This document shows, piece after piece, positions 16,966 to 25,479 of a stretch of 64,000 bases of DNA. Position numbers and translations under genes: made by a program. The notes below the pieces were generated by a model. It worked only from the letters and a program-made list of their open reading frames with translations, did no database searches and was not told where the DNA came from. How positions within the stretch are numbered: position 1 is the stretch's first letter; every line of letters begins with the position of its first letter. The stretch comes from JALZOC01 sp035758845 (GTDB taxonomy: Bacteria > Acidobacteriota > Vicinamibacteria > Vicinamibacterales > 2-12-FULL-66-21): NCBI GenBank assembly GCA_035758845.1, contig DASTVZ010000052.1, forward strand, positions 1-64,000, in the 5' to 3' direction.

Positions 16966-18138
16966 CGCGGTGGACTGCGCGCGACTCGATCGATCGACGC
17001 GGATGGCGGCGATTCGCACGGCGGCAGCGGCGGAAATCGAGGCGAGCCACAAGAGGCCCCTCGACCACGCGACGATTGGATACGGATTGGCGGTGCTGAC
17101 GTACGCCGGGTCGCTGCCGGCTGCGCGCGAGTTGACCGACGCGCGCTGTTCCGCAGACCAGCGATGGCCGGTGCGCGAGACATACGATGGCGTGTCGAGC
17201 ACTGGTGCGTAGTACTTCTCCAGAATCAGATTTTCCATCCACGCGCCTTTCACCTCGTTCGCCGCGAGCAGCTCGTTGCGCCGCTGCACATGCGTGACGC
17301 CTTCGGTCATGTACTGATCTTCGCGGGACACGCGCTGCAATACGAGCGGCGGCGGATGTATCCGCCACTCGGCCCGCTTGGCATCTGCCAGCGCCGGGAG
17401 CGCGGTCATCGAATACCGCGATTTGAACATCCCAACTTCCTGATCTCGGATGTCGTAGCCAAGATGAACGATGCGAACGAACAGCGCAAGCGCCAGAATC
17501 GTCATCGAGGCGAGACGCCCGACCCGCACGATCGATCCTCGACGGAAGGTCGCTTGAAAGCGATCCGGCGGATCCGCGCCGAGACTGAACAAAAGGCCAC
17601 AACCGATCGCCATCCCGTTCAGCAGAATATCGGCGATCTCTCCGACGCGGTTCGGGATGAACCACTGCAGCCACTCGTCGGCTGTTCCCACCAGCAGGCC
17701 GGCAAGAATCGGCATGATCAGTACTGCTGGATCCCGCAGTGGCCGCCACGCTCGATAGAACAAGAACGTGATGACGCCGTATTCCACGAAGTGAAACCGC
17801 TGGACCACGTCGACATCCGGGTTACCGGTCGCCTCGACGAGAGAGAACCAGATCGCACCGCCGAGCGCCGCGATGAGAGCGCTATAGCGAAGCAGACGGT
17901 TGTGGCGGATTCGCAGAATGGCCGCAACCATCGCCGCGGCCGCAAGCACCGCAATCGCGGCGCCGACGATACGAACGAATTGCCCTGGAAATGTCGCGCG
18001 AATCCAGCTTCTGACAAATCCGATGAACGGGGCCGAGAGCACGAGCGCCGTTGAAACGACGATCGCCAGAATGAATCGCGTAGGGCGGAGGCCTGTCCCG
18101 AGCGAAGGCGACGCCTGAGTCGGAGGCCCTGGTTCCAT
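16951..18138 (-). CDS. VanZ-like membrane protein with periplasmic C-terminal part
   Basis: A 395-residue membrane protein. The VanZ-like signature is visible in RFHFVEYGVITFLFYRAW and, 35 residues on, DEWLQWFIPNRVGEIADILLNGMAIG. About seven N-terminal helices are followed by one at 220-240, then a hydrophilic stretch (about 245-365, with conserved-looking YMTEGVTHVQRRN and ENLILEKYYAPVLD), and a final transmembrane helix. The soluble part is not known from VanZ itself. VanZ gives low teicoplanin resistance in enterococci, but most homologues have no assigned role. Divergent from the esterase at 18147, with starts 8 bases apart. Confidence 0.75.
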   Translation of the reverse strand: MEPGPPTQASPSLGTGLRPTRFILAIVVSTALVLSAPFIGFVRSWIRATFPGQFVRIVGAAIAVLAAAAMVAAILRIRHNRLLRYSALIAALGGAIWFSLVEATGNPDVDVVQRFHFVEYGVITFLFYRAWRPLRDPAVLIMPILAGLLVGTADEWLQWFIPNRVGEIADILLNGMAIGCGLLFSLGADPPDRFQATFRRGSIVRVGRLASMTILALALFVRIVHLGYDIRDQEVGMFKSRYSMTALPALADAKRAEWRIHPPPLVLQRVSREDQYMTEGVTHVQRRNELLAANEVKGAWMENLILEKYYAPVLDTPSYVSRTGHRWSAEQRASVNSRAAGSDPAYVSTANPYPIVAWSRGLLWLASISAAAAVRIAAIRVDRSSRAQSTASTTV

Positions 18139-18146
18139 GCGATACG

Positions 18147-19784
18147 ATGAGCATTATGCGCGCATTGCCTCGTCTTGCCTCCGGATTGTTGCTGTCCGTC
18201 GTGATCGCGTTGCTCGTCACGCGCGTCATGGCATCGGAACAGGCGCGCAGCGAGGGGCCGCGCATCGACGTGCTCTTCGCAAAAGACGCGCGAGCGGAAG
18301 CGGTCACCGGCATGGTCTACGTCGCGATCAGCCGCGACAATCGTCGTCCACCAATTGAACAGACCTCACCAACTGGCGTGCCGCTGTTCTCGCGTTTCGT
18401 CGAAGGTCTGGCACCGGATGGGGTCACGACGCTCACCGCTGACGATCGCGGCCATCCAATCCGCAGCCTGCGGGATCTGCCTGCCGGTGAATACTGGATG
18501 CAGCCGTTCGTCAATGTCTATACGCGGTTCCCGCGCGCGGATGGACACACTGTCTGGCTGCACAACGATCAATGGGAAGGACAGGACTGGAAGCGTTCGC
18601 CGGGCAACATCTTCGGCGATCCGATTCGAGTCGCGTTCGATCCGAAGTCCGCCACGCCGATCCGGCTCGTCGCCAACAAAGTGATTCCGCCGATACAGCG
18701 TCCTGCCGACACCGAGATGGTGAAGCGAATCAGATTTCAGAGCACGATTCTCAGCAAGTGGTGGGGGCAGCCAATCTATCTCGGCGCAACGGTGCTGCTG
18801 CCGAAAGGGTACGACACGCATCCGAACGTTCGTTATCCGGTCAACTACATGCAGGATCACTTCTCGCTGAACCCGCCTGGCGGCTTCGGGCGCGGCGGGG
18901 ATTTCGATCGGTTCTGGATGTCGGACACGGCGCCGCGTTTCATCGCCGTCACGCTTCAGCATCCGTCCCCGTACTACGACGATTCCTACGGAGTGGACTC
19001 CGAGAACAACGGTCCATACGGCGAGGCGATCATCAAGGAGCTGATCCCGGCGGTCGAACAGAAGTTCCGTGTCATTCGAGAACCGTGGGCGCGCATGCTC
19101 TCGGGCGGGTCAACCGGCGGCTGGATTGCGCTCGCGCATCAAGTGCTCTACCCGGATTTCTACGGCGGATCGTTTGCGCTCTGCCCCGATGCCGTCGATT
19201 TCTCCTATCACCAGATCGTCAACATCTACAGCGATATCAACGCCTACTACATCGACAAAGGCTGGACGACGGTGGAGCGTCCCAGCCAACGGAAGATCGA
19301 CGGCAACATCGAAGCGATGATGAAAGATGAGAACTGGTACGAACTCGTCGTCGGCGACAAGTCCCGGTCCGGAGGACAGTGGGACATCTGGGAAGCCACC
19401 TACTCTCCGGTCGGACCCGACGGATACCCGCGACGGCTCTGGAACAAGGAGACAGGCATCATCGACAAGTCGGTCGCCGAACAGTGGAAGAAATACGACC
19501 TGGCGGAGATCCTTCGGAAGAACTGGACGGTCCTCGGTCCGAAAGTCGCCAACAAGATCCACATCTACGTCGGCGATATGGACTCGTACTACCTCAACGA
19601 CGCGGTCGAGAAGTTAAACGAGTTCCTGTCGAAAGCGGACGATCCGAAATTCGCGGGCGAGGTTGTGTTCCAGCGCCGCGCCCCACACTGTTGGGGACCA
19701 CGGGGCGCGGAGCTGTGGCAGAAGCTCGCGGCGCAGGTGGACAAAGGTGCGCCAGCCGGTGGGACGAAGAGCTGGAAGTACTAA
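18147..19784 (+). CDS. Exported esterase-like alpha/beta hydrolase
   Basis: A 545-residue secreted protein. ATG 18147 or ATG 18156 can start it; both give a signal peptide ending VMA. The N-terminal 200 residues are a beta-rich domain, and the C-terminal part is a putative-esterase fold: YPVNYMQDHF, nucleophile in MLSGGSTGGWIALAHQ, FYGGSFALCPDAVDF, and a late His in RRAPHCWG. It resembles the enterochelin-esterase/esterase D group. The substrate is unknown. It is convergent with the YjbQ-containing gene, with stop codons overlapping by three bases. Confidence 0.83.
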   Translation: MSIMRALPRLASGLLLSVVIALLVTRVMASEQARSEGPRIDVLFAKDARAEAVTGMVYVAISRDNRRPPIEQTSPTGVPLFSRFVEGLAPDGVTTLTADDRGHPIRSLRDLPAGEYWMQPFVNVYTRFPRADGHTVWLHNDQWEGQDWKRSPGNIFGDPIRVAFDPKSATPIRLVANKVIPPIQRPADTEMVKRIRFQSTILSKWWGQPIYLGATVLLPKGYDTHPNVRYPVNYMQDHFSLNPPGGFGRGGDFDRFWMSDTAPRFIAVTLQHPSPYYDDSYGVDSENNGPYGEAIIKELIPAVEQKFRVIREPWARMLSGGSTGGWIALAHQVLYPDFYGGSFALCPDAVDFSYHQIVNIYSDINAYYIDKGWTTVERPSQRKIDGNIEAMMKDENWYELVVGDKSRSGGQWDIWEATYSPVGPDGYPRRLWNKETGIIDKSVAEQWKKYDLAEILRKNWTVLGPKVANKIHIYVGDMDSYYLNDAVEKLNEFLSKADDPKFAGEVVFQRRAPHCWGPRGAELWQKLAAQVDKGAPAGGTKSWKY

Positions 19785-20851
19785 ATGAACCGCGTAATCG
19801 TGACATCGAGCACGCGCGCGCGGCGGTTGCCGCGATGCCACTGGACCAGGATCGGGCTCTGATAGGTTCCTTCGATGATCTTGCCCTTACCGTTCTCGTC
19901 GCGATCGGAAACGAGCAGGCTGACAGAACGCTTCATCCGGAGGAAGCGTGACGCGGGCATTGCGATAGCGCGCGAGAGCAGGTTCTCAACCGGCGTCTGA
20001 CCGAGGCCCAGCGCGTCGAGCAGCCGGTTGAACACACGCACCAGATCGTATTTCGCGTAGTCGAGTGTCCTTGCGGGAATCGCACGCGGGTTGCCGAGCA
20101 TGTGCCCCGCCTTCTCGGCCATGAATCGCAGCGGATCGCGCAGCACTTCTGACAGATCGTGACGCATCAAGAGCGTCTCGTACTCGTTGACGGTCAGCCC
20201 TGCATGCCGTTCGCCCGCCGCAAGCGACAGCCGCACGCGCCCCTTCACGACACCGTGGTAACGAATGAGCGCGGCGACCTGGCTGTAGACGCCGAGCTGT
20301 GGGTCTTTCAGGTTCACCGATTCCACGCTGTGGCCCGACACCGGGACGACGATTCTCGTCGTCGCAACCGTTTCTTCCGCGGTATACCCAATCACGCTCG
20401 TTCGGCGCGTGCGCGATCGGCCCGCGTGCACACCATCGAGGTCGATGAATGACATCGGTTCGCTCGGGCGATTGAGATAGGCGACGCAGGTCCTGAGGGC
20501 GCCCGCCATAAACGCCAGGTGCGAGTCGGCATTCAACGGCTCGACCGGACGCTGCGCCGGCGAAAGCTCCGTCCGCCGTTCGATCTTGTCGTGCTCGTAA
20601 CCGGCACCCTCTGGAAACATGGTCCGGAAGACGTCGATATACGGCATCACCCCGTCAGGCCCCTGGTTGAGCCGGGAGGCGACGCTGCGATCCAGATAAC
20701 CGGCCGTGGTGTGAAAGGAGCAGCAGAGTGCGCGGGGAAAGTCTGAGAGGGCATCGCCGTAGCGCGATGAAACCTCGCCACGCACGTCGATGACATCGAC
20801 GCGGGCTCGAGGGGTCAACTCGAGCGTGAACTCAAGCGGGATCGCGGACAT
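19781..20851 (-). CDS. Protein with N-terminal YjbQ/UPF0047 domain and long unknown C-terminal part
   Basis: A 356-residue protein starting at ATG 20851 (SAIPLEFTLELTPRARVDVIDV). Residues 1-180 resemble the YjbQ/UPF0047 family: SFHTTAGYLD, DVFRTMFPEGAGYEHDKIERR, LNADSHLAFMAGALR, and a phosphate-site-like VPVSGH. YjbQ proteins are about 140 residues and have been linked to thiamine phosphate synthase activity. The remaining 170 residues (with RFMAEKAGHMLGNPRAI and LLDALGLGQTPVENLLSRAIAMP) I do not recognise. The open frame extends upstream to 21025, but that part runs across the palindrome at 20957-20995 and is not protein-like. Confidence 0.72.
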   Translation of the reverse strand: MSAIPLEFTLELTPRARVDVIDVRGEVSSRYGDALSDFPRALCCSFHTTAGYLDRSVASRLNQGPDGVMPYIDVFRTMFPEGAGYEHDKIERRTELSPAQRPVEPLNADSHLAFMAGALRTCVAYLNRPSEPMSFIDLDGVHAGRSRTRRTSVIGYTAEETVATTRIVVPVSGHSVESVNLKDPQLGVYSQVAALIRYHGVVKGRVRLSLAAGERHAGLTVNEYETLLMRHDLSEVLRDPLRFMAEKAGHMLGNPRAIPARTLDYAKYDLVRVFNRLLDALGLGQTPVENLLSRAIAMPASRFLRMKRSVSLLVSDRDENGKGKIIEGTYQSPILVQWHRGNRRARVLDVTITRFI

Positions 20852-20956
20852 GAAAAACGGCGCCGTAGCGCCGGATTCTAGACCGCTCGCTGGAGATCCG
20901 GCGGTCGTCCTTAAGCATAACACAGGAATAGCTTTAGCCCGAATTCTCACCTGAAA

Positions 20957-20995
20957 AGGTGGCTGGCACCTTTCCGGGAAAGGTGCCAGCCACCT
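20957..20995. repeat. Perfect 19-bp palindromic REP-like element
   Basis: AGGTGGCTGGCACCTTTCC (20957-20975) is followed after one base by its exact reverse complement (20977-20995). It lies in the 145-base gap between two leftward genes, 1 base before the stop of the upstream one. There is no T run, so it is not a standard terminator; the sequence is a known type of dispersed palindrome in GC-rich genomes. Confidence 0.88.
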
Positions 20996-20996
20996 C

Positions 20997-21719
20997 TTAC
21001 GGCTTTCGTTTGGCGGTGAACGCACCCTCGCCGAAGTCGCCGAACTTGGCTGTGCCCTTCATCGAGTCTTTCTCCACAGTTCCTGCGTAGACGATGCGGA
21101 CGGTGTTCCCCTCGATGGCGATGTCGAAGGAAAACTCGATCGCATTGCCTTTCAGCGTTCCCGTCAACGGCGCTTCCCCCAGCTGTCCGCTGTAACGGCC
21201 AGACAGCTTCTCCCCCTCCTGCTTGAACGTCATCGTCGGCGTCCCGGTATTTCCACCGATTTCAACCTGGAAGTTCCAGGTGCCGCTGACGTCAAGCGGC
21301 GAATCCTTTGCCTGAGTGCCCGCTGGCCGGCCTGCCGCACGCTTCGCCGACCATTGCCCCTGGCCGCCGGTCCCGAACTCCATCACGCCGGTCATCGCGT
21401 CGCCGTCGGCGGTGCCTTTCATGGTGATTGGAATCGGACCGGTCTGGGTTCGCACGCTGAACCAGATCGTCACCGCTTTGTCTTTGACGCTGGCCTCGAC
21501 ACTGTGATCCCCCTGCGGACTCGAAAACGTGCCGACGATTTGATCTCCTTCGCGTTTGAGAACGAGCGGAGTCGACGTCGCGGGACCCTGTCCCGCCGTG
21601 ACCGTGACATCCCAACTGCCAAGGATGTCGGAATCCTGCGCGAAGAGCGATGGCGCACAGGCCAGAACGCACGCAAGCGTCGCGACGCTGCGGGTGAACA
21701 CTCGAAGACGATGACTCAT
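20997..21719 (-). CDS. Exported beta-rich protein with two repeated lipocalin-like units
   Basis: A 240-residue secreted protein starting at ATG 21719 (SHRLRVFTRSVATLACVLACAPSLFAQ is a signal peptide ending FAQ). The mature part is a tandem duplication: ILGSWDVTVTAGQGPATSTPLVLKREGDQIVGTF in the first half, and VSGTWNFQVEIGGNTGTPTMTFKQEGEKLSGRY in the second, each followed by a GTADGDAMTG or GTVEKDSMKG strand and a final FGTGG or FGDFGEG. Such units occur in many acidobacterial exported proteins near amidohydrolases and are of unknown function. The longer open frame upstream is not used. The gene ends one base from the REP palindrome. Confidence 0.75.
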   Translation of the reverse strand: MSHRLRVFTRSVATLACVLACAPSLFAQDSDILGSWDVTVTAGQGPATSTPLVLKREGDQIVGTFSSPQGDHSVEASVKDKAVTIWFSVRTQTGPIPITMKGTADGDAMTGVMEFGTGGQGQWSAKRAAGRPAGTQAKDSPLDVSGTWNFQVEIGGNTGTPTMTFKQEGEKLSGRYSGQLGEAPLTGTLKGNAIEFSFDIAIEGNTVRIVYAGTVEKDSMKGTAKFGDFGEGAFTAKRKP

Positions 21720-21762
21720 CAAGATCTCTTTTCTCGCATGGCGATTCAAACGAACGGGGATA

Positions 21763-22176
21763 TCACGCACGATTGATGATCGGTGCATTGGCTGCCGCCC
21801 GGAGCTTTCCACCCAGCAGGACACCGGTGACCGCAACGATGCCAAACAGTGAAGGATACCAACCCGGTTGGCCAGGCGTCGGCATCGCCATGGCGACATC
21901 GATTATCAAGACGGCCACGAGCGCTGCCAACGCCGCCGCGTGCGCATACGGCGCAAAGGACGCAAGCCGCGCCGTCAGCCACCCGCCGAGGATTCCGCCG
22001 ATACCGCAGAACACAAGGTTCAAGAATAGAAACGTCGAGAATGCCGTGGACGTCAACCGGATCTCTGGCGTATCTCGATCAAGAGCGCGCGAGGCGACGA
22101 GCGTGCCTACCGTGACGGTGGCAGCCATGAATCCAAAGCCGAGAGCCACGGCCACAACGCTGCGGATTATGCGCAT
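21763..22176 (-). CDS. Small four-helix membrane protein of unknown function
   Basis: A 137-residue protein with four hydrophobic segments (about residues 5-27, 45-68, 75-95 and 107-125). I do not recognise the family. It has no motif pointing to transport or catalysis. It is followed by the duplicated beta-rich gene and preceded 8 bases upstream by the VOC gene, so it probably belongs to the same leftward operon that begins with DUF2277. Confidence 0.6.
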   Translation of the reverse strand: MRIIRSVVAVALGFGFMAATVTVGTLVASRALDRDTPEIRLTSTAFSTFLFLNLVFCGIGGILGGWLTARLASFAPYAHAAALAALVAVLIIDVAMAMPTPGQPGWYPSLFGIVAVTGVLLGGKLRAAANAPIINRA

Positions 22177-22184
22177 GGACCGAG

Positions 22185-22574
22185 TCAGGCGCCCTCGGCG
22201 GCCTGCATCGCTGCGGGCGTCTCATGTCCGAACTGAAGCAGGTAGCCGTTGTTGTCGTAGATGGCGAACTCGCGCATCCCGTAATCGAAGTTGTCGATCG
22301 GGTAACAGACGCGGGCCTTATCCCTCACGCGCTCCCACATCGCATCCACATCGTCGGGGTTGATGTAGAACGATCCGGTGAATGACGGACCATCGAACGG
22401 CTCGTGCTCGTTGGGCAGCGCAAACATGATCGTCACGTTGTCGCGACGGACCGAGGCCCAGCCAAACTCTTCGCTCGACCCATCGCATTCAAATCCGAGC
22501 ACCGTTGTGTAGAACTCGATCGAGCCTTTCAGGTCGTTGGTCCGAAGCAGCGGCGTCAGTTCCTGCAATTTCAT
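22185..22574 (-). CDS. VOC family (glyoxalase/bleomycin-resistance-like) protein
   Basis: A 129-residue single-domain protein of the vicinal oxygen chelate fold: LTPLLRTNDLKGSIEFYTTVLGFE at the start, ITIMFALP-type strand (VTIMFALPNEHEP), FTGSFYINPDDVDAMWERVRD, and a C-terminal Glu region AIYDNNGYLLQFG. Metal ligands cannot be assigned with certainty, since the usual N-terminal His is absent. The start is one base after the cystathionine beta-synthase stop (22576), so the genes are co-transcribed. Confidence 0.88.
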   Translation of the reverse strand: MKLQELTPLLRTNDLKGSIEFYTTVLGFECDGSSEEFGWASVRRDNVTIMFALPNEHEPFDGPSFTGSFYINPDDVDAMWERVRDKARVCYPIDNFDYGMREFAIYDNNGYLLQFGHETPAAMQAAEGA

Positions 22575-22575
22575 G

Positions 22576-24003
22576 TCAGCACAACACCCGAATGATATCG
22601 GAACGCGTGATGATGAACGTCTTGTCGGTCTTGAAATCGCGAACGAGCACCGCCGGATTCTCGGGAGTGATCATCGTCGCCAGCAACTCCACCGGCGTCG
22701 AAATGTCGACGAACGGAAACGCCGGCTGCATGATCGTTTCGACCGGCTGCGATTTTACCGACGGTTCGGCAAGGAGCTGTGAATACAGGTGGGTCTCATT
22801 GAGCGAACCGACCAGGCGCTTGTCGAGGGTGATCGAGATCTGCGAGAAATCGTGCTCGCTCATGAGCTTCACCGCGATCTCCACCGCTTCGGTTCCTTCG
22901 ATCGCCAGCAGTTCACCGGGCACGCCGGCCGCCACCAGGTCGCGCGCGGTCATCCCGGACTTTTCGAGGAACCCTTTCTCGCGCATCCACTCGTCGTTGT
23001 ACATCTTCCCGAGATAGCGCGAACCGTGATCGTGGAAGACGACCACGACGACATCGTTCTTGGTGAAGTTCTCTTTGAGCTGCAGCAGTCCGGCCATCGC
23101 AGAGCCGGCGGAGTTGCCGGCGAAAATTCCTTCTTCGCGCGCGATCCGTCGCGTCATGAGCGCCGCGTCCTTGTCGGTGACCTTCTCGAAATGGTCGATG
23201 ACGGCGAAGTCGACGTTGGCGGGCAGAAAATCCTCGCCGATGCCTTCCGTAATGTAGGGGTAGATTTCGTTCTTATCGAAGATTCCCGTCTCTTTGTATT
23301 TCTTGAACACCGAGCCGTAGGTGTCGATGCCCCACACCTTTATCTTCGGATTGCGCTCCTTCAAGAAGCGACCGACGCCGCTGATCGTGCCGCCCGTGCC
23401 AACTCCGCAGACCAGATGCGTTACTCGGCCGTTGGTCTGCTCCCAGATTTCCGGGCCGGTCTCCTCGTAGTGGGCGGCCGTGTTCGACAGATTGTCGTAC
23501 TGATTGGCTTTCCACGAGTTCGGAATCTCTTTCTCGAGCCGAGACGACACCGAGTAATACGACCGCGGATCCTCGGGATCCACGTTGGTCGGACAGACGA
23601 TGACGTCGGCGCCGAACGCCTTGAGCGCGTCGACTTTCTCCTTCGACTGCTTGTCGGTCGTCGTGAAGATGCACTTGTACCCCTTGACGACCGCAGCAAT
23701 CGCGAGTCCCATGCCGGTGTTCCCGGACGTGCCTTCGATGATGGTGCCGCCCGGCTTGAGGAGTCCGCGCTTTTCAGCGTCCTCAATCATGCGCACGGCC
23801 ATCCGGTCTTTGATCGAGTTTCCGGGATTGAAGGTTTCCAGCTTGACCAGCACCGTGGCCGGAACGACATCGCGCGTGATGTGATTGATCCGGACCATCG
23901 GCGTGTTGCCGATGGCATCGAGAATCGTGTCGCAGATCGGTCTCAACGCCGCCTCGGTGTCAATTATACGAGTCCCAACGGGACGGTCGGAGCGTTGCGC
24001 CAT
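22576..24003 (-). CDS. Cystathionine beta-synthase/cysteine synthase with C-terminal CBS domains
   Basis: A 475-residue PLP enzyme. The N-terminal 330 residues are a fold type II cysteine synthase-like domain: DAIGNTPMVRI, PLP lysine in NPGNSIKDRMA, the TSGNTGMGLA substrate loop, VCGVGTGGTISGVGRFLKE for the phosphate, and AGNSAGSAMAGLL. The C-terminal 130 residues form a Bateman module of two CBS domains (AVKLMSEHDFSQISI; PVELLATMITPENPAVLV). This architecture is that of human-type cystathionine beta-synthase without the haem region, so it may condense homocysteine with serine, or make cysteine from O-acetylserine; I cannot decide. It is 5 bases after DUF2277 and 1 base before the VOC gene. 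Confidence 0.9.
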   Translation of the reverse strand: MAQRSDRPVGTRIIDTEAALRPICDTILDAIGNTPMVRINHITRDVVPATVLVKLETFNPGNSIKDRMAVRMIEDAEKRGLLKPGGTIIEGTSGNTGMGLAIAAVVKGYKCIFTTTDKQSKEKVDALKAFGADVIVCPTNVDPEDPRSYYSVSSRLEKEIPNSWKANQYDNLSNTAAHYEETGPEIWEQTNGRVTHLVCGVGTGGTISGVGRFLKERNPKIKVWGIDTYGSVFKKYKETGIFDKNEIYPYITEGIGEDFLPANVDFAVIDHFEKVTDKDAALMTRRIAREEGIFAGNSAGSAMAGLLQLKENFTKNDVVVVVFHDHGSRYLGKMYNDEWMREKGFLEKSGMTARDLVAAGVPGELLAIEGTEAVEIAVKLMSEHDFSQISITLDKRLVGSLNETHLYSQLLAEPSVKSQPVETIMQPAFPFVDISTPVELLATMITPENPAVLVRDFKTDKTFIITRSDIIRVLC

Positions 24004-24008
24004 CGTTG

Positions 24009-24278
24009 TCAGCGGCCGTAACGAAGTGCGGCGCGCTCGCGGGCGCGCGCGGCAACTTCTTCCCGATCCCTGGGCGGCGCAGTGGTCACCAGGGATTCGA
24101 TCAGTTTGCGCGCGGCTGCGGTGACTTCCTCGACGGCGTCGTTGAACGCCTCCTCGTTCACCTTGGACGGTTTGGTGTATCCACTGACCTTCCGCACGAA
24201 TTGCAGCGCCGAAGCGCGCATTTCATCGTCGGTCGCCGGTGGTTCAAAGTTGAATAGTGGTTTGATGTTTCGGCACAT
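24009..24278 (-). CDS. DUF2277 family small protein
   Basis: An 89-residue protein; ATG 24278 gives MCRNIKPLFNFEPPATDDE, the signature N-terminus of DUF2277. Other conserved-looking parts are ALQFVRKVSGYTKPSK and AFNDAVEEVTAAARKLIESL. The Cys-Arg-Asn N-terminus suggests a functional cysteine, but no reaction is known. It is the first gene of a leftward set with the cystathionine beta-synthase-like enzyme. The open frame upstream to 24368 overlaps the VWA gene and is not used. Confidence 0.85.
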   Translation of the reverse strand: MCRNIKPLFNFEPPATDDEMRASALQFVRKVSGYTKPSKVNEEAFNDAVEEVTAAARKLIESLVTTAPPRDREEVAARARERAALRYGR

Positions 24279-24351
24279 GAGGAAGTTTCCAGTTTCTGTC
24301 TGCAATAGGCACTGCTCGTGGGGCCCCACGCCACTCGCTCTCCCGTGTCCC

Positions 24352-25317
24352 TTATTTCTTGGCCACATACGTCTTTCGCGCGCGTACGACGAGATCCGGC
24401 TGCTTCAGTTTCACTTCGAGCTTGTGAGTCTTCCCATCGAGATTCTGCGGCGTGAACGCCAGCGCATACTGTCGATGCAGTTCGTCGGCGATCCGCCGGA
24501 ACGTTGACCCAAGGTTGTTGGTGGAGTTGAGCTCGAAGTAGCCGCCGCCGGTAGCCGCGGCGATCTTCGGCAGTCCGGCGTCAACCTTCGGCTCCTCCGG
24601 CGGGAGTCTGAAACTTCCTGATCCGCCCATACCGCCGATGCCGATTCCTCCGCGGCCTCGTCCGCCGCCGCTGAACTGGCGGCTCGCGAGACCGACGGCG
24701 AAGATCATGACGTCCTCCTGTTCCGCGTTCTTCTGAACATCGTGGTAGCTGATGTTGTTGCCCCCCATCGGCCGATCCACGCCGTCGGTGAAGACGAGCA
24801 CGACGCGACGTCCTTCCTGGTGAAGCAAGGCAGTGATGCCGACGTTCACCGCATTCCAGAGCGGCGTCGGACCAGGTTCCTGCAGTTCGGTGCGCAGAAT
24901 CTCCAGCAGATCGTGCTGACTGTTCGTGAATTCACGGGGATCGACCTGAACGCGATTGGCAAAGCTGCCAATGCGGGCTTTGTCGCTGGGAAGGAGCTGA
25001 GCGACGAACTGCTCCGCGGCGGAGCGGACGAGTGAGAAGTTGCCAACCATGCTGCCGCTGCGATCGAGCATCATGACGACCGTAATCGGCTGCACACCGT
25101 TGTCGAAGAGCGTGATCTCCTGCTTCTTGCCGTTGTCGTAGACTTCGAAATCCTCTTTCGTGAGATTCGGAACGAGACGACCCTGCACATCGGACACCGT
25201 GACGTACACAGCAACGGCTTTGAGCCCGCCGCGGAATACTTGTTGGTTCTGCTGGCCTTCCTGCTGACCCGAAAGCAACGTGAGACAGCTGAAGACTAGC
25301 GTGGATCCGATACGCAT
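24352..25317 (-). CDS. Exported VWA domain protein (VWFA-related)
   Basis: A 321-residue secreted protein with a short signal peptide (residues 1-17). A decorating beta domain (GGLKAVAVYVTVSDVQGRLVPNLTKEDFEVYDNGKKQEI) precedes the von Willebrand A domain. The MIDAS motif is DRSGS, the second part TPLWNAV and the Asp in FTDGVDRP. A Gly/Arg-rich insert (SGGGRGRGGIGIGGMGGSGS, 24625-24675) separates the last strands. This two-part type is abundant in Acidobacteriota, role unknown but likely binding at the cell surface. Monocistronic, or leading the DUF2277 operon after a 73-base gap. Confidence 0.87.
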   Translation of the reverse strand: MRIGSTLVFSCLTLLSGQQEGQQNQQVFRGGLKAVAVYVTVSDVQGRLVPNLTKEDFEVYDNGKKQEITLFDNGVQPITVVMMLDRSGSMVGNFSLVRSAAEQFVAQLLPSDKARIGSFANRVQVDPREFTNSQHDLLEILRTELQEPGPTPLWNAVNVGITALLHQEGRRVVLVFTDGVDRPMGGNNISYHDVQKNAEQEDVMIFAVGLASRQFSGGGRGRGGIGIGGMGGSGSFRLPPEEPKVDAGLPKIAAATGGGYFELNSTNNLGSTFRRIADELHRQYALAFTPQNLDGKTHKLEVKLKQPDLVVRARKTYVAKK

Positions 25318-25479
25318 GGGTTCCTCAGGGAGATCTCAATAGTACGCGATCTTAATCGAGGGGCTTCGCTCCTCGACCTCCCGATACGGTCACCCGCTCG
25401 ATCGCTCCGCGATTCCCCGAAGCTCAACCTGCCGCCACTGGCGTAATATCGTGATTTCCATTCTTTGGAGGTTGTGGCG

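Noticed and set aside
22789..24021. 410-codon ORF on the plus strand
   Set aside because: Antisense shadow of the cystathionine beta-synthase gene, with no recognisable domain.
24317..24330. Palindrome CGTGGGGCCCCACG upstream of DUF2277
   Set aside because: It is a perfect palindrome with no loop and may be a chance GC-rich match; I could not tie it to a promoter.
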